Shown: positions 12,001 through 25,105, numbered from the stretch's first letter. The stretch: 64,000 nt of DNA from Amblyornis subalaris (GCA_018881555.1 JACAXG010000008.1:14812816-14876815), one strand, 5' to 3'. Notes: generated by a model not told the origin, from the sequence alone. Program-made: numbers and translations.

Positions 12001-15000
12001 TTGCTCAGGTAGCAGAATTAGGGCTTGAAAACTCAGTCAGCATTATCTCAACTTATCTCCTTGTCACCAGTGGATTTAAGCAGATCATGACATTCATATA
12101 GAGCATGTGTAGAAGCAAAACACAGCCAGCTGCAGTGGCCAGGACAGATGACACGTACTGTACCTAGACTGCTCTCCCAGGTGTCAGCCATCCGTGCCCT
12201 TGCCCTCAGTCACTTTCTGCCTCCCTGCTGGCAGATGGGCTCTCCACTGTCATGGTCAGGGCCAGGTCTTTCTGCAAAGTGAACAACCTGGTTTTGCCAG
12301 CATGTGACCTCTCCTGACGTCAGCTGCAGTGTTCAGGCCCTTTTCTCCGCTGGCCTTGATGCCCCTTTGCAGCACCCAGGGCTGTGACTGCCTCTGTGCA
12401 AGCTGAGAAGTTGGTATCTCTTAGCTTCTCCCAGAGGAGTTGGGGGAAGAAGTGACTTTGGATAGCACACCCCACCCAGCACAGGGAGGTGTGGGGGAGA
12501 AGAGCAGGGTTGCAGGTGAAGCACAATGCAGGAGCCAGGGTTCAGCTGTCCATCAGGATTTGGTACAGCTCCTCTGCTGGAGCCTCATGTCTGCCTGCCC
12601 TGGTCTGTTTTCAATCTCATCTCTCTCCTGGGTCATGGGTTATTTCAGTGTGGTTTGGGCATGGGCTTGTGAACAGGCTCTGGGCTGCTGTCGCTTCCTC
12701 AGGGGAGATGGGGAGAGCCTGGTGTGTCTGCTGGCTAAAAGCTTGGCAGAGAGCAGGCTGGGCAAAGCAGCTGCTGCTTAGCTGGAGTCTGGCATTACCC
12801 CTGGCCTGTTTCTGTGCTTAATGAGCCACCTTATCTGCCATGTTCCCCATGGCAGATGGGGTCTCTTCAGGATTAATTAAGGATCATAACTGTGACCTAG
12901 TTACCAGACTTGCACTATTGTCATTGGAGCTCTCTGAGCCATCAGGCTGTTCGAGAGGGTTTCTTACCCTTGCCTGCTCTGGTTACTCGCTCTGTATATC
13001 CTTCAGGGACTGACTGAGCCCCAGGCAGGATCACATTACTTTAATTTCTCTAATAGATGCCTGCTTTATGCGTGGGTAGGTAACTTGCTGCTTCCTGCTT
13101 GCAGAGCCACAGTCGGTGTGGGGATTAGATACGCTGGCATACACCTTTCACAGGGTTGTCTCCTGCTTGGGAGGATCCACTGCCAGATTAGGGAGGATGG
13201 TGCTGGAGACAACATCCTGAGATAGTCCAGTTCCATGCTGCCATGCCTTAAACAATAGATACTGAGAAGTTACCCTAGGTCTCTCTTCTCTTGGCTACTC
13301 AAATCTCTCTCGTTTCTAGTTTGTGCTTTATTGTAGCAAGCCGTTAGGGATGCTGCCCATAAAGAAGCAGCAATGATGACTAGAGCTTGCTAAGTAAATT
13401 GAGCTCAAGCTCTTCTAACCCTGCTTCTTGCCTGCCAGATTTTCAGGTAGAGCACTATTCCAGCTGGGAATGTCTCAGTCCTGTATGCCTGTGGTTTGCA
13501 GACCTGCTACAACCCAATCCTTCCTTCAGCTGGGGAGAGATTTGCACCCCAGGGATCACAGTGGGGGCTTGTCCCCTTACATCTTCTTGCTCTCTCCTTC
13601 CCTGCCTTTGCTGCTCATTTGGTGGGAGCTTGCCTTGCCCACTGGATTGAGTCCCACACAGCCAGGCCACTGCATGAGCTCCCAGCCTCGTGCACAGGGA
13701 CTGCACATGGCGTTTACTGTTCACGTGAGGAAGGTTTGTGTTCCTGAAGCTCCTCTCAGTCCCCTATGGAGCTTTAACCAGCCTGATGTTCTGCTCAGGG
13801 TCTGACCATATCCTCAGTGGGATCCCAGCAGCTCCTGCTGTTTTCGGACAGAGGAGCATGGAGGAGGCTGTTGAGTGGGACCCCTGGGAAGCAGCTCTTC
13901 ACTTTGTCCTCAGAAGCCCGTGTGGAGGGGGAGCTGCCTGGCTTTTTTCTTCTGCCTTGAAAAACATCTCTCGTGTTCCAGTGACCTGCTTATTATGTAG
14001 GTCAGCATCAACTGGAAAAGAAAAACAATTTCAAAAGTAGGAGAAATCTAGCAGGGATCCTCCAATGAGCAGTTCTTTCCGGAAAAGCAAGGGAAGATTT
14101 TCTGGGGGAGGTGGCTGGCAGCATGGCCTGCTCCCTGGGCAGAGCAGTTGAGAGGGGAAGCTCTGCAGCTGTAGAGATGTGTGATACTCTGAAAGCAAGC
14201 ACAGTGTGCTCTGTGATGGGGGAACAGTGCATTAAGGTAGGCGATAGGAGCTTGACTTGAGTGGTCAGGGGTGGTTTGCCCTTTATTGACTTTCTTGGGC
14301 TTGGTTTTGGTAAAGAGGAGGTGGTTTTTGCTGGTCTTTACCTTGGTTATGTGTCTGCCCAGCAGAGACCGGTGCCATGTTGCTGGAGGAGCAGTCCCTG
14401 CTGGGAGACAGCTGTCCCAGTAGGGTGAAAAGGGGACACAGAACAAGCAAATGCCTTTGGATGCCAAAAGTAAAACTGGGACCTGAACCAAAATTCATCT
14501 CAATGTTGTGCCAGTGCCATTACCCTGGGGCTGCTCCACTCTGCTTGTAGCAGAGCTGACACCTTGTGATACCCAATGAGAAAGCCCTTAGCATAAACTC
14601 CTGACTGTAACCTAAGCAAGGGACAAGTTTCTCTGTGCACAAGCGGTTTGGTGAAGTCCGGCTTCACTTGTACTTGCCTCTGATGCAGTAACTCTTAATG
14701 TCCCTCGCTATCCTCACTTCTCTCCCAAATCTCCTAATAAATACCAGCTCGGTGAGAGACACCCTGTGCCCTGGCTGCTTCTCACTTGAGAGTGTGTGTG
14801 TGCTTGCTGGCCAGCCAGCAGGCAGGTAGAGTGCTGCAACTCTTCCTTGGCAGGAGCAGGAATGTAGCTCCCCTCTCTACCTGCTCACTGAGGGATTTCT
14901 CTTTCCCTTCAAAACGTGTAGAAACACCATGTCTTTGAGACAGCCAGGCTTGAGAGGAGAAGCTAAAATCACTCAAAGGCTTCACTAGTAATCAAGGTGA

Positions 15001-18000
15001 GGCAACACAATCTCGTAATTGTAAAATGAGATTTCAGTATGCTGCATTTTCAATGATGAAAAGGTGTATGGGGAAGTGGGTTGTGCAGTGAGCAGAGGGC
15101 CCAGCCTGCCTCTGCCTTGCTGTTTGCTGGATCCCCCTCCACATTCACCTTGGCTAAAGCTGAGTGTTTGAAGCCTTTCCAGTTGCAGGAGGCTCCTGGC
15201 ACAGACTCTTGTGCTTGAAGGTGCACTGACCTTTTCCCAGATCACAGGTTCTTGCAGAGCTGCTCACTCTGTTTCAGATGCAGCCTCCTGCAGCGTTTGC
15301 TCCTCACTTTATACCAGCATCTGCTGTGCTGGCTTGATAAAGCATGTCTGTCTGTGACTGGACTGTCCTTCCTCTTCAATGTCTTGATCTTGGTGGTTTC
15401 TGTTTAATATCTGAAGAGCTCTCTGCAGATCTCAGTTCTGCCACCGTCTAACCCAAGGGTAGTCAGTCCTTGTCTCATCACACCAGAGTAGTGTCGAGAA
15501 GTCAATGCAGGAAGCAATACAGCAATGAAATTTTGAACAGAATGACGTTTTTTCACCTACAGTAAAAGGACATCTCCCATGCTTTGTGCACTCACATGGA
15601 GCAGAGCATTAAAGAAGCAGTCAGCAGGCATGTGTCTTAGCTGGAGGCACTGCCATCCGATCTGCCAGTGTACTGCACACAGCTTGGAAGTCTTAGTCAA
15701 GATGTAGGATTAGGGTACATTCCTAGGACAAGATTTTCTGAATTAGCAGGGGATGGGTGCCCTGAGGCTGGGATTGTCACACTGGCTTGGTGGGTCCTTG
15801 CACAATGAGGCTGCTGGAGACAGCAGAGTGCTGGAGCTGTCATGTACTTGTGGTGAGAGTGTTGAGGATGGCTTGTTATCTGTGCTTGCAGGAAGAGATT
15901 GATTAGAAACTGTCTCACAAATGTGTGGTTATTGAATGAGTTGCTCCTTCAGTATGCATGAGCCATCTCCACATACGTGACAAGTGCATCTGTCCTGGGC
16001 AGGCAGCTGCTCTAAAGGAAAGTAGATGAGCTTTCCTCATCACAAGCTTTTCCTCATCAAGCCTTTTCTAAATTGCTCCCTGCATGGAGCAATTCTACAA
16101 CAATATGAAACACAGCAGCAGGGGTGAGTCAAGCAGATCTTGTCAAAGCTGCCCTATTTTTTCTCTTTTTGGTTTTATTATAAATTGAATCCACTGTGTC
16201 ACAGGGAACAGCACTGTTCTCAGCACGATTGATGGCAACAAATAGCTACCCAGGAATAATATGTATTGTGTGGTAGCTGTGGAGAACCTCCTGTTGCCAA
16301 CATTTCCGGCCTATCTAGGGCTTGTTGCCATGAAATTGTGGAACTTAACTAAAGGATGATTGGGCTGTGAGAAAATCCTTTTAGCCACTGGTTAACTGAG
16401 TTTATTTATGTGTCTCATTGTCTTCAGAAGTTGGTGAGGCCATAAATTTAACACAATGGAGTGTCCAACTCAGGCTCTTAAATGGGAATCAAGGTGTTGT
16501 AATGAACAGTGATGCTTTCCTGAGGGAATGATGGGTATTACTGTCCAGACATAAACCAGTCCTGGGGTGTTGGAAGCCAGGTTATGACCTATGCAGGCAG
16601 GGGTTCTTACACCTCTTTGGGAAGTGTCTGGTGTTGATGTGGGTAAGAGATGAGGTTAGCTGGCCCTTGGACTTGACCCCTTGACATGGAGACATTGGCA
16701 GCACTCTGCCTTGCCTGGGGCTCTGCACAGCTTTCTGTTGCGAGAGCACATCTCCCGTTTGCTCAACTTTGCTTAGCTCATATCAAGATAAGTCTTGATA
16801 TTGTTCAATGGAGGTTTTTGCCCAAACCATGGACAACAGTTTAACGGCTACTGTAGCCTCAGATGTTGCCAAACTTGCAGGCAGTGGGTGAGCTGTACTG
16901 GAACATGGAGCATCTTTAAAGTAAACACCAGCCTGAGTCTTGAATAATGATTTGGGCTGCTAGCAAGTAGTTGCCCCACCAGTTACTTGTCTTGCAAGTT
17001 TCAATTGTCCTGTGAATGAAACAACTTTTAATTTGAATTAATGTCAAAGTAAAGGGTGCTTGAAGAAATAAGCTGCCTTGATTGTTTGTGTTGCAGGGAG
17101 CTCTCTGCAACCTGGGATTGCTCTTTCCTGCATACACCCCACCCTGCCAGTGCTCAGGTCTTTGCTTCCACCTCTGGGGTGGTGCAGTGGCCCCAGCCCA
17201 GTCCTGGGCTGCCCGGGGCTGGAGTGAGGAGCACAGCTGGGCCTGCTGGGCAAGAGAGGAAGGACGTGGAGATGACTGTGCACCTCTGGATGCAGGTTGA
17301 GGGAGATGAGGAGGCAGTATGAGGTTGCTGGAACCTCAATTTGATGGTCTTAGCATGTCTCTGCTCTTTCTGCAGCCTGCAAAGCAGACCCTTGCAGTCT
17401 CTGTCCCTGCATGGCCACCTTGCCCAGACAAGTGACACAGAACTTGTGGGGGGCAGGACACCTTCCCTAGGAGGTGACTTCATTACAACCAGACAAAGCC
17501 TTAAGGATCACAGGCTCCAAGTAAGCCTCTGACGTTTCTGGTTACTCAGCCCAGTGGAGTGGGACCGTACAGGGAACTGATTTCACAGCTCTCTTGTGCT
17601 GGGTAAGATTGTGCTGAGGGGACAAGAAAATAGCCCAGTGTCCCAGCATGAATTAGCCATCCATGTATGTACAGCTACAGCTTCCCCAGCGGTACCAGGC
17701 AGTCCTGCACGGTGATGGGCTGCAAGGATAAAGGACTGACTCTCCTCTTGTGACAGGAGGGTTTATGCCAGGCACTTGTGGCTGGCTACTGTTGGTGATA
17801 GAAGATTTGGACTGAAGAGCTTTCCTACCCTCTAGGTGTTCAGGGCTGAAGATCCAGTCACTAGATCATGACTGTTCAAGTGCTTTGTTTTGGAGGTTCA
17901 GGCTATATCTCTAGGAATTGAGGAGACAAGCCTACAAACAAGAATTTTCTGATTTGGTGCCTTTTCAGATTTGGTTTTGCAATCCTCTTGGGTTCTAAAG

Positions 18001-20040
18001 GACTTTTACTAGGCTATGATATGATTTGCTATTGGCTTCCTTTTCCATTTCTTTCAAGCTGAACTCCATGATGGCACACAGTTGTGCTGTGGTTGTGCTG
18101 ACTGCCTGCCAGCAGCTTTGAACGTGCGGGCTGTGCTTCAGTTCAGTGAAAAGCTCTAAGAACAGTAAAGCTTTTAAAGGTTCCTAAGAGATCTCTGAAA
18201 CCACAAAGCCAGGGGATAGAGACCTTGCAATCCACTGACCAAGAAAGAGGCTGTAGCAGACTTGAACCATAGCAGCCAGGAGGAAAAAAAAACAAACCAG
18301 AAACTAATTATCCAAGTACTAAATCCATGAGGGACCTGGTTTCCTTAGATCTGCTGCTGATGGAGCTCTTGGCATGGCAGAGGAAACAAAGTTGCTCACA
18401 AAGTAGAAACTAAATGAGTAGAAAAAAATTTATGGATTGCCTGCAGCTATTTGTCAGTAGTGTAGTGCAGGAAAAGGTGAAACATTAATTTCTATCTATC
18501 TCTTCTATACTTTTTCTCACTTGCCCAGTGCTAATTCAGCGTAGCAGTGTGGAGAGTGGGATGGCAAACGCAGTGCTGGGGGAAGAGGTGCTTTTTGGTG
18601 AGGATATAGTGTGAATGTCCACCTTTGGGGATGTCCTGCCAGGCCAGGGCTGCTGCTGCCGGTTAGGCCAAATGTCACTGAGCTGTCGGAGCAAGGGTTT
18701 GGCCTTGGCAGCCAAGGTTGCTGCCTCTGTGGAGTTACCCTGCTGCAGCCAGCCCCATTCTGTACTGTGTGTCTGCACAGAAGAGAAGGCGATGACTTAG
18801 CCTGTGCTGTAACCTCTGCCCTGGGTTTCTCCAAGCCTGTCACTTGTGAGTCACTATTTGTTTATTTACAAAGTGCACGCAAGTGATATCAATACAGAGT
18901 CAGGCTGTTACAGACACTGCTGTTTGGACATTGGGCTGTGTTTGCAGAGCAGAGGTAGAGTAGTTGCACAATCTGTGTAAGTAGTCACCCACTCCTAAGA
19001 AAACCACTCAAATATCTCAGGTTGTCTACCTGACCAATTGCTGGAGCCCAATCACCTCACTCCGCTTGCTTTTACTATGTAGGGGGTTTGATTTTCCTGC
19101 TGCAAAGGTGTTTTACCATGTGTAGGCTTTGTATCATCTTTCCACCTGCCCTACTGTATAAAAGCATTAGGTCCAAAACTGTAAGAGCATCACATCCATA
19201 CAGCTGCATTTCACTTGGGAAGGGCAGGGCTTGCATAAAAGATATGTTTAACCTAAACCAATTTAATGTGGTTTCTCGTGATTATATTTTTAATGTTAAA
19301 GCTTCCTCTCCACAGTCTAAGTCCAGAACCCCATTGTGAGCTGGTGTCACCAGCACAACAGCAGCCATGGCTCAGCTCAGGAGAGTGTTTGCTGCTGTAC
19401 CACACTGAACAAGGACTAAGAGCTTATGGTGGGATTGGCACCAGGAACCTTTACCTTATAATTATGACATCTGGAGGTGAGGTGAAGGTACGTCTTTATA
19501 GCAGCAAGGCAAGAAACATATATACAGCAGTTACAGTAAAATGATGTTTTGCTGTTTGGTTGAGGTTGTAAGATCACCGCAGCCCACTCCAGCAGAAAAT
19601 CTGCTCTGGCACAGTCCTTATCTAAGATAACAGGCCACAGGTAGATGCTGGTTGTTGGGCCTAGCTTAAGAGTGCTGCGAATCTCTGTTTATAATTAGTG
19701 TAAATAAGCTGTGATGGAACATTCATCCGCCTCTTCTTTGGGTCATTTTTATCCATGACACCAGTGATTGCAACATCAGTGTAATTAATCCCATGCATGA
19801 GATTTATCTAAGACGTCTTTTCATGCAAGGCTAGACCATTTGCTTGCACAGTGTTGTAATACTTTACAAACACGAAGCACAGCAGCCCTGTGTGGAGGTA
19901 TCTGCCCTCTTTGGGGATGGTGGGCTGTCTTTTCAGGCTCACAAGAGACAGAAGAAGGAACCAAATGCATGAGACACTTTGAGAAACAAGCCTGTAAAAT
20001 CCCACACTGCCAAGCGAGGCTTTGTTTTGCACAAACAACA
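9048..20040. other. Intergenic sequence, no gene recognised
   Basis: About 11 kb without a recognisable coding exon or well-defined transposable element. Visible details are a 10-bp-arm hairpin at 12833-12857 and a full cAMP-response motif TGACGTCA at 12315-12322, about 9.8 kb upstream of ALAS1. The many 60-150 codon open frames, on both strands, are of the size expected by chance in GC-moderate DNA and match no family I know. Confidence 0.6.
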
Positions 20041-20249
20041 TTGAGCCTTGAATACTTCAGTCTTGGCTGACTGCATGCGACAAGTGAGTCAGAGCAAATG
20101 TCCATCCAGCTAGCAGCACACTCTAAGGGAAGATGCTGGTGTGCACTGTGCTCCTGGCAATGTTCTGAGCCAGAGGACATAGCCCAGGAATAAAAAAAAG
20201 TGTTAAGCATTAAAAGAATAAAAGTTCTGGTGAACCCGTTCTGCCTCGA

Positions 20250-20265
20250 TGAACTTTTATGAACT
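20250..20265 (-). promoter_or_regulatory. Perfect DR4 nuclear-receptor element (candidate ALAS1 drug-response site)
   Basis: The plus strand reads TGAACTTTTATGAACT, which on the minus strand (the ALAS1 strand) is AGTTCA, four bases, AGTTCA. This is the DR4 arrangement bound by PXR/CAR and the chicken xenobiotic receptor with RXR. It lies about 17.7 kb upstream of the inferred ALAS1 start. A further half-site-like TGAACC is at 20231-20236, and an AP-1/NF-E2-type TGAGTCA is at 20085-20091. Enhancer function is inferred. Confidence 0.5.
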
Positions 20266-20269
20266 TGCT

Positions 20270-23165
20270 TAGTTTAGATCCGGAACTTGGAAATGAGTTA
20301 AACAGTTCTGTTTAACTTGGAAACTAACTTCCTTAAAGGAAAATATATATTTGTGTTCAATGTCAGCTGCATTTTCCTGCCCTCTGAACTCTAGGATAGC
20401 AGATCTCACTGTCATAAAATTTGCTGGTTTTTAAACTCACAGTTTGAAAGCCATACGGTTTCACTTTGGCTAAGTATCCTGTAATGTCAACAGCTTGCAT
20501 TTCTGACATCTTTTGTCATGGTGTAAGTATTTATGGCAACCATGTTGTGCTAGAGGGATTTTTCCCTGAAGGTCAGGACAGTTGCAGATGAAATAGCTGA
20601 TCCCTTCCTCTGCCGGTCCTTTACTGTACCTCTGCAATTTCTAATAAATATTTGCTGCTTAGAATAATTACTCTTGGAGTAATTTGACAGCACTAAATAC
20701 TGCCAACCCTAATTGTTCAAGACTTTGATTTAGCAAGTGAGGTCCTTACCTTTTGCCTTACAGTTGGGAGCCTTTTTGTGCACCTAAGTTTGCAAGGAGG
20801 ACCACTCTGCTTAACTAGGAAAACAAAATTGAATGTTCTTAGCATGAAATTCTCCTACACCCTGAAACTGAACACCATCTCTCTTCAGGTTAATACAAAA
20901 TACTGAAAGATATGGGGTAAAAATAACAGGAGTTGGAAACAACTGGCCTGGCATCTCAACTCTAATTATAACAGTGTTCAGCCAGTGCCTCCACTTGGCT
21001 TCTGTGACCAAATCAGCCAGATTGAACCAGTGCTTGGCCATTCTCCAGGTTTAGTGTGGCTCTTCTCTGGGCAAGCAGCGCCTTTCTCTTGCTGGTTCTA
21101 TGGGGAAGTCCCTCACGCAGAACAAGTTTCAGTGGATCACTTCCTCATTTTGCTTTTCTGCTTCTACTTGGCACAGGCTAAAAGTTACCAGGAGCTTGAC
21201 AACGGAGCAGTAGCTATACAGCCCTTGAACTGGAGTCAGCATGAATGCAGCTATGGCAGAGGCTGGGGGGCCTGCTCACATCAGCCGGGGGTCTGGTCCT
21301 TCCATGCAGTAGTGGTTATTCAAGGGACCAAGCAACCCCTGAGGAGCAGCTGAGTGTGATATTCCCCGTTCTCCTGGCTGCTTGGAGCATTCTGAAGCCC
21401 AGCAGGTATTTTCCATTCAGCTGTGGTAGCAGGCTGTAATAGATAAATATCTACATATTCAGCAGACTGAGCAGGAGGGTTTGTGTGTGTCTCTGTTTAG
21501 GCTGGTCTGGACTTTGTCATGTTTTGCCTCCCTTTCCAGATGCTTCCTTCTGCACTTAATAAAGTAGGGTATGGCGTCACTTTTGGTTTTGTCTTTGGAA
21601 GAATAAACAAAACAGAAGGCCAAAAGCCAGCTACTTAAAACATATTCCTCTGCTGTGACTGGGGAAAAATCTCTCCTTCAGATACAGGCATCCACTGTTT
21701 GCATTGCTCATCCTCCTGGCAGGGGTTATGGGCTTTGTCTGCCTCACTTGGTTCAAGCCTAACCTTTCTGATCTTTCTATTTTTGAAATGCCTGAAATGC
21801 TTCCTCCCACGGATCCTGGGTTCCAGCTGCTTCCCACATCTCCAGGAGATGATAAAAAAAGAACTCATCAATGGGTCAAGGTATGGTGCTGGACAAGAAT
21901 GTGCTTGGTCTTGACAGAGCTTGGTTTATCTACCAGGCACATTGTGGGCCTGGCACTGAGCTGAAAGGTAGAGGCAGAGGAATGCGTCTGCTCTCCAAGA
22001 GGAAGTAAACCTGACCAAGAAATGCAAGGCTGGGTGACTTGCACTGGGAAAGAAATTCCTCTGAGGCGGCCTGAGGTGTTGCAGGAGACTCCTAAACTTA
22101 CAGGCTTCTGATATACCTCAGAATAACTCAAAGCAGCACGTCTCAAACTTGCTGCAGTTGTAGCATCTCCCTTTTTTCTGACTTGTTGATCTACCTGCAC
22201 CTTTCTTCCCCTTTCTGCTTTCACAGGAAAAAACAAGTCACTTCCTGAAGGCTGAGCTGGGAGAGGTGGCTGTGATCACTGGGTCCTGGCTCTTCACTCC
22301 CAGAGGGTTTGCCCTGCTGCCAACAACGGCATGTTGCTGTTCCTTGTCTTCTTGGTGACTTGAATGCTTGGTGAGCTTCACCCTTGGAGTAAGCCTAAAT
22401 TGCTGAGGATTTTCTGGAGATAAAGCTTAAGCCAAAAACTGAATATGGACACTTTTTAAGGGTCAGAACGTGTTAGGAACTGGCTTATTGAATCTGTGTT
22501 TTGAGTTGAGGATTCACATCCATTTGCAAAAGACAGTGAAATATGCTCTGCTCCTCCCATTTCCCAGCACTTAATACAGTATTAAAGCTCTGTTGCAGCA
22601 GTTTGAAGGACCCACACGTAGATATAAACCATTCTATAGAGGAAATATAGTCGTGTTTATACTGCTCCCTTGTGCTGCTGGTGACTCTCCCTCTGTCGAC
22701 AAGCTCTTCATTCATTGGCATGACTGTGACAAGCCTGCTTTTAGCACTGTTTCCAAACTTAGCCAGTGCTTAGAACAGATTGTTAGAGAACAGCAACCTG
22801 GTAGTGCTAACAAGGTGAGCTCAGGGGTTGTTCTGGGCTCTCAGCCGTCTGCTGGGTCTCTTTCACCTCAGAAATAGCCTCCCCTGTTAGACCACAAAAT
22901 GCTGCAGCCAAACTGCCTCACACTGGACTGCAAGAGAGACAAGCAGCAGCTCAGAACTGGGTACCATCACGGGTTGTTTGCATTGATCCTGCTGGCATGA
23001 AGAGTGTTTACTGACACAAAGACTTGCTGCAATGTGTTTCAACAAGGGAAACACTTTCCCTTTGCTTGGCAGAACTATTCATAGCCAACTGAAAGGCTAA
23101 TTTGTTACCAGGGAGCTTGTAAGGTGTTTCTCCAGTGAATCACAAAATGGGCCAAGACTGTAAAG
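20270..23165. other. Intergenic sequence upstream of the HSF-like pair
   Basis: No gene, RNA or transposable element is recognised. An AGGTCA half-site lies near 20570. The stretch has no counterpart upstream of HSF-like copy 2, so the duplicated unit begins after it. Confidence 0.55.
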
Positions 23166-23202
23166 GTATTTCTGCAGGTGTCAGAGAGGCCCAGCTGGAG
23201 AG

Positions 23203-23518
23203 CTTCCCAAACAGGGCCCTGGGATGCCTGAGGCTGCAGCTGTCCCCACTCCTCCCTGGGGACCCACTCCTGGGTGCAGCCGGACACGGCCCAGGCCTCT
23301 CCTGGCCCACAGCCATTCAGCACAGCTCTGTGGCCACTGCTGGGCTCTGGGGTCCCACCACCAGTGGCTCTGGGAGGGAGAAGCAACAAGTGCCCTTCAG
23401 CAGTTTCTCCTCAGGCTGCTCCCCCTGCCAGGGCACCTCTGCCAGCCATCACTGAGATGTCACCTGCAATGTCCCCACTCGGCATCATGGACACCACAGT
23501 GACATGCCAGAACATTCC
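23203..23518 (+). repeat. 316-bp near-identical upstream block, copy 1
   Basis: The block is identical to 29346-29661 except for one C/T difference within 'ccggaca[c/t]ggccc'. Both copies keep the same open frames, and a MPEAAAVPTPPWGP frame in register with the downstream DNA-binding-domain frame ends at a stop (23502 here). It may be a 5' untranslated or alternative coding exon, since 'tatttctgcag' at its left could act as a splice acceptor. Its role is unknown. Confidence 0.9.
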
Positions 23519-23704
23519 CTTGGAACCTACAGTCAGTCATGGCCAGTTGGCCTTTGCCCACTCACTGGGAGAACGAGGTATGGCTGTGCAGGGGGATGGC
23601 CAATGAGGAAAGCTTCAGTCCACCTGTGATAATAGAAAACCGAGCTGATTTCTACAGAAACACCATCCCTTTCTGCTCCAGATGCACTGGGGCAGTGGGC
23701 TGAC

Positions 23705-25042
23705 ATGGCTTCTCCTGGCCTGCCAGGACAGGGGGAAACTGTGCCCTGTGACACTGCCATACAAGCGATGGAGGAGATGGGGGATGCCTGGCCTGGCAGT
23801 GACAGACACAAGACCAAACAAGGTCCTCCTGTTTCCAGTGAGAGCATGAGCAAAGACAATCGATTCTTGCCCCTCTGCTTTCCACAGAAGCTTTGGAAAA
23901 TGCTGGAAAGTGACCAGTTTCGGTCCATTTGGTGGAGTGAGGGTGGAAAATGTGTGGCCATTAATGAAGATCTCTTCAAAGTGGAGGTGCTGGGCAGGGG
24001 AGTTCGTCAGCGGGTTTTTAACACGCAGCACATCGAGAGTGTAATTCGCCAGCTGAACCTCTATGGATTCATCAAAATGCAGCGGGATTTCCAAAGATCT
24101 GCCTCCCTGCCTGAATTTCTATCAGAGGAAGCAGCAGCTTCTGCTCACAGCCAGGTACAGCAGCTGCTTTACACAGCAACCAATGCTTGTGATAGCCTTG
24201 GGGGGGAGAGGGGCTTTCACAGCAAATAAGGCCTCACCATAGAGGAGGTGGGGATGGGAGCAAGAGGTCAGGTCTTCATTTCTTCTTCAGGCCGTGCTCA
24301 GGCAGGTTTCAGTGAGTCTTTCTGACTAGTAGAAATGCAGGTAAGATACATTTTGGTGAGATCTGCTGAGTTGGAACCCATTAAAGGGACAGACTCAGTG
24401 TAATCTAATTTCTTTTAATGTCTTTGCTCTGTGTCTTGCTGTACCAAATCTGAAACGTTCCTGTGGCACCTGCCCAATGCCAAGGAGATGCATCCAAGAA
24501 CCACAGGATTATCTGCCTGCTCATAACCACACTGAAGCTTCTGAGAAATAGTGGTATTTGGCTTTTGAAAGCAGTTGTTCTGCTTTGCCCCCAGAGGGCA
24601 AAACCTTAGGGGTGNTTATGGCTGAACACAATGGTCCACATAATGCTTTAGCCTGAGCTTTAGGTTCCATATGGCCCTCAGAGTCCTTTTCCTTAACCAT
24701 GCTCCTCTTTTGCAATTCAGAGTCTTAGTTCTTGTAGTTTGGGGTTTTCCAGTCTTGGAATGGTGGCAACTAACTCTTCTCCTTTGCCTCTTTTAGATCC
24801 TCTACTACTATAACCCCAGCTTCAACAGAGCGCATCCCTGGCTGCTGGGAATGTGCAAAAGGAGAGCTGCCCTCAAGCAGAGAGGCCTGAGTGCAGCGGG
24901 GTTGGATGAAAGGCTCCTCCAGAAGCCTAGATGGTCAGTCTGGAGGGACATGCAGGTGTCTACTGAAGCCCATCCATCTCCTCTGGCAGCTGCTCCCATG
25001 CTTCCAGAGCCTGCTGGAGCACAGTATAGATTTAAAGTTTAA
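23705..25042 (+). CDS. Heat-shock-factor-like protein, HSFY/HSFX type, copy 1
   Basis: Two exons, 23705-24154 and 24797-25042, joined in phase 0 (donor CCAG|GTACAG, acceptor CTTTTAG|ATC), give 231 residues. Residues 59-130 form an HSF DNA-binding domain: FPQKLWKMLESDQF, then WWSEGGKCVAIN, then the recognition-helix signature ESVIRQLNLYGFIKM. The text before it (NRFLPLCFPQKLWK) and the FQRSASLPEFLSEE stretch after it most resemble HSFY rather than HSF1-4. Exon 2 starts ILYYYNPSFNRAHPWLL, again like HSFY. No HR-A/B trimerisation coiled coil is visible, and the protein is shorter than the roughly 400 residues of human HSFY. The start is the first ATG of the open frame; an in-frame ATG at codon 48 (MSKDNRF) or a splice onto an upstream exon is possible. 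A sequence-specific DNA-binding role, perhaps in germ cells, is inferred from the family. A polyadenylation signal lies 25 bp after the stop. Confidence 0.82.
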
Positions 25043-25066
25043 TAGACACAGCCTAATAGAGTTGAT

Positions 25067-25072
25067 AATAAA
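25067..25072 (+). terminator. Polyadenylation signal of HSF-like copy 1
   Basis: AATAAA lies 25 bp downstream of the stop codon. The matching site in copy 2 is at 31329-31334. Its presence in both copies supports real transcription units with short 3' UTRs. Confidence 0.6.
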
Positions 25073-25105
25073 CTGTTTGAACAGTAAATCTTTTCCAGTT
25101 GTCCT

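Larger units (their letters stand above)
23168..25105 (+). repeat. Duplicated segment, copy 1 (HSF-like unit)
   Basis: This segment aligns with 29311-31355 from the shared 'tttctgcaggt' at the left to the shared 'cagttgtcctg' at the right. It includes the upstream block, both exons, the intron and the polyadenylation signal AATAAA at 25067-25072. Copy 2 lacks about 170 bp ahead of the DNA-binding domain and gained a CR1 in its intron. Intron and 3' parts are roughly 90% identical by eye. Confidence 0.9.

Noticed and set aside
23224..23606. Open frames in the 316-bp block (MPEAAAVP... and MQPDTAQ...) as coding exons
   Set aside because: Three overlapping frames stay open, none resembles a known protein, and with only one difference between copies codon preference cannot be tested. 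Kept as a possible 5' exon only.
23615..24094. 159-codon minus-strand open frame
   Set aside because: It is antisense to the HSF DNA-binding exon, which has clear family identity on the plus strand.
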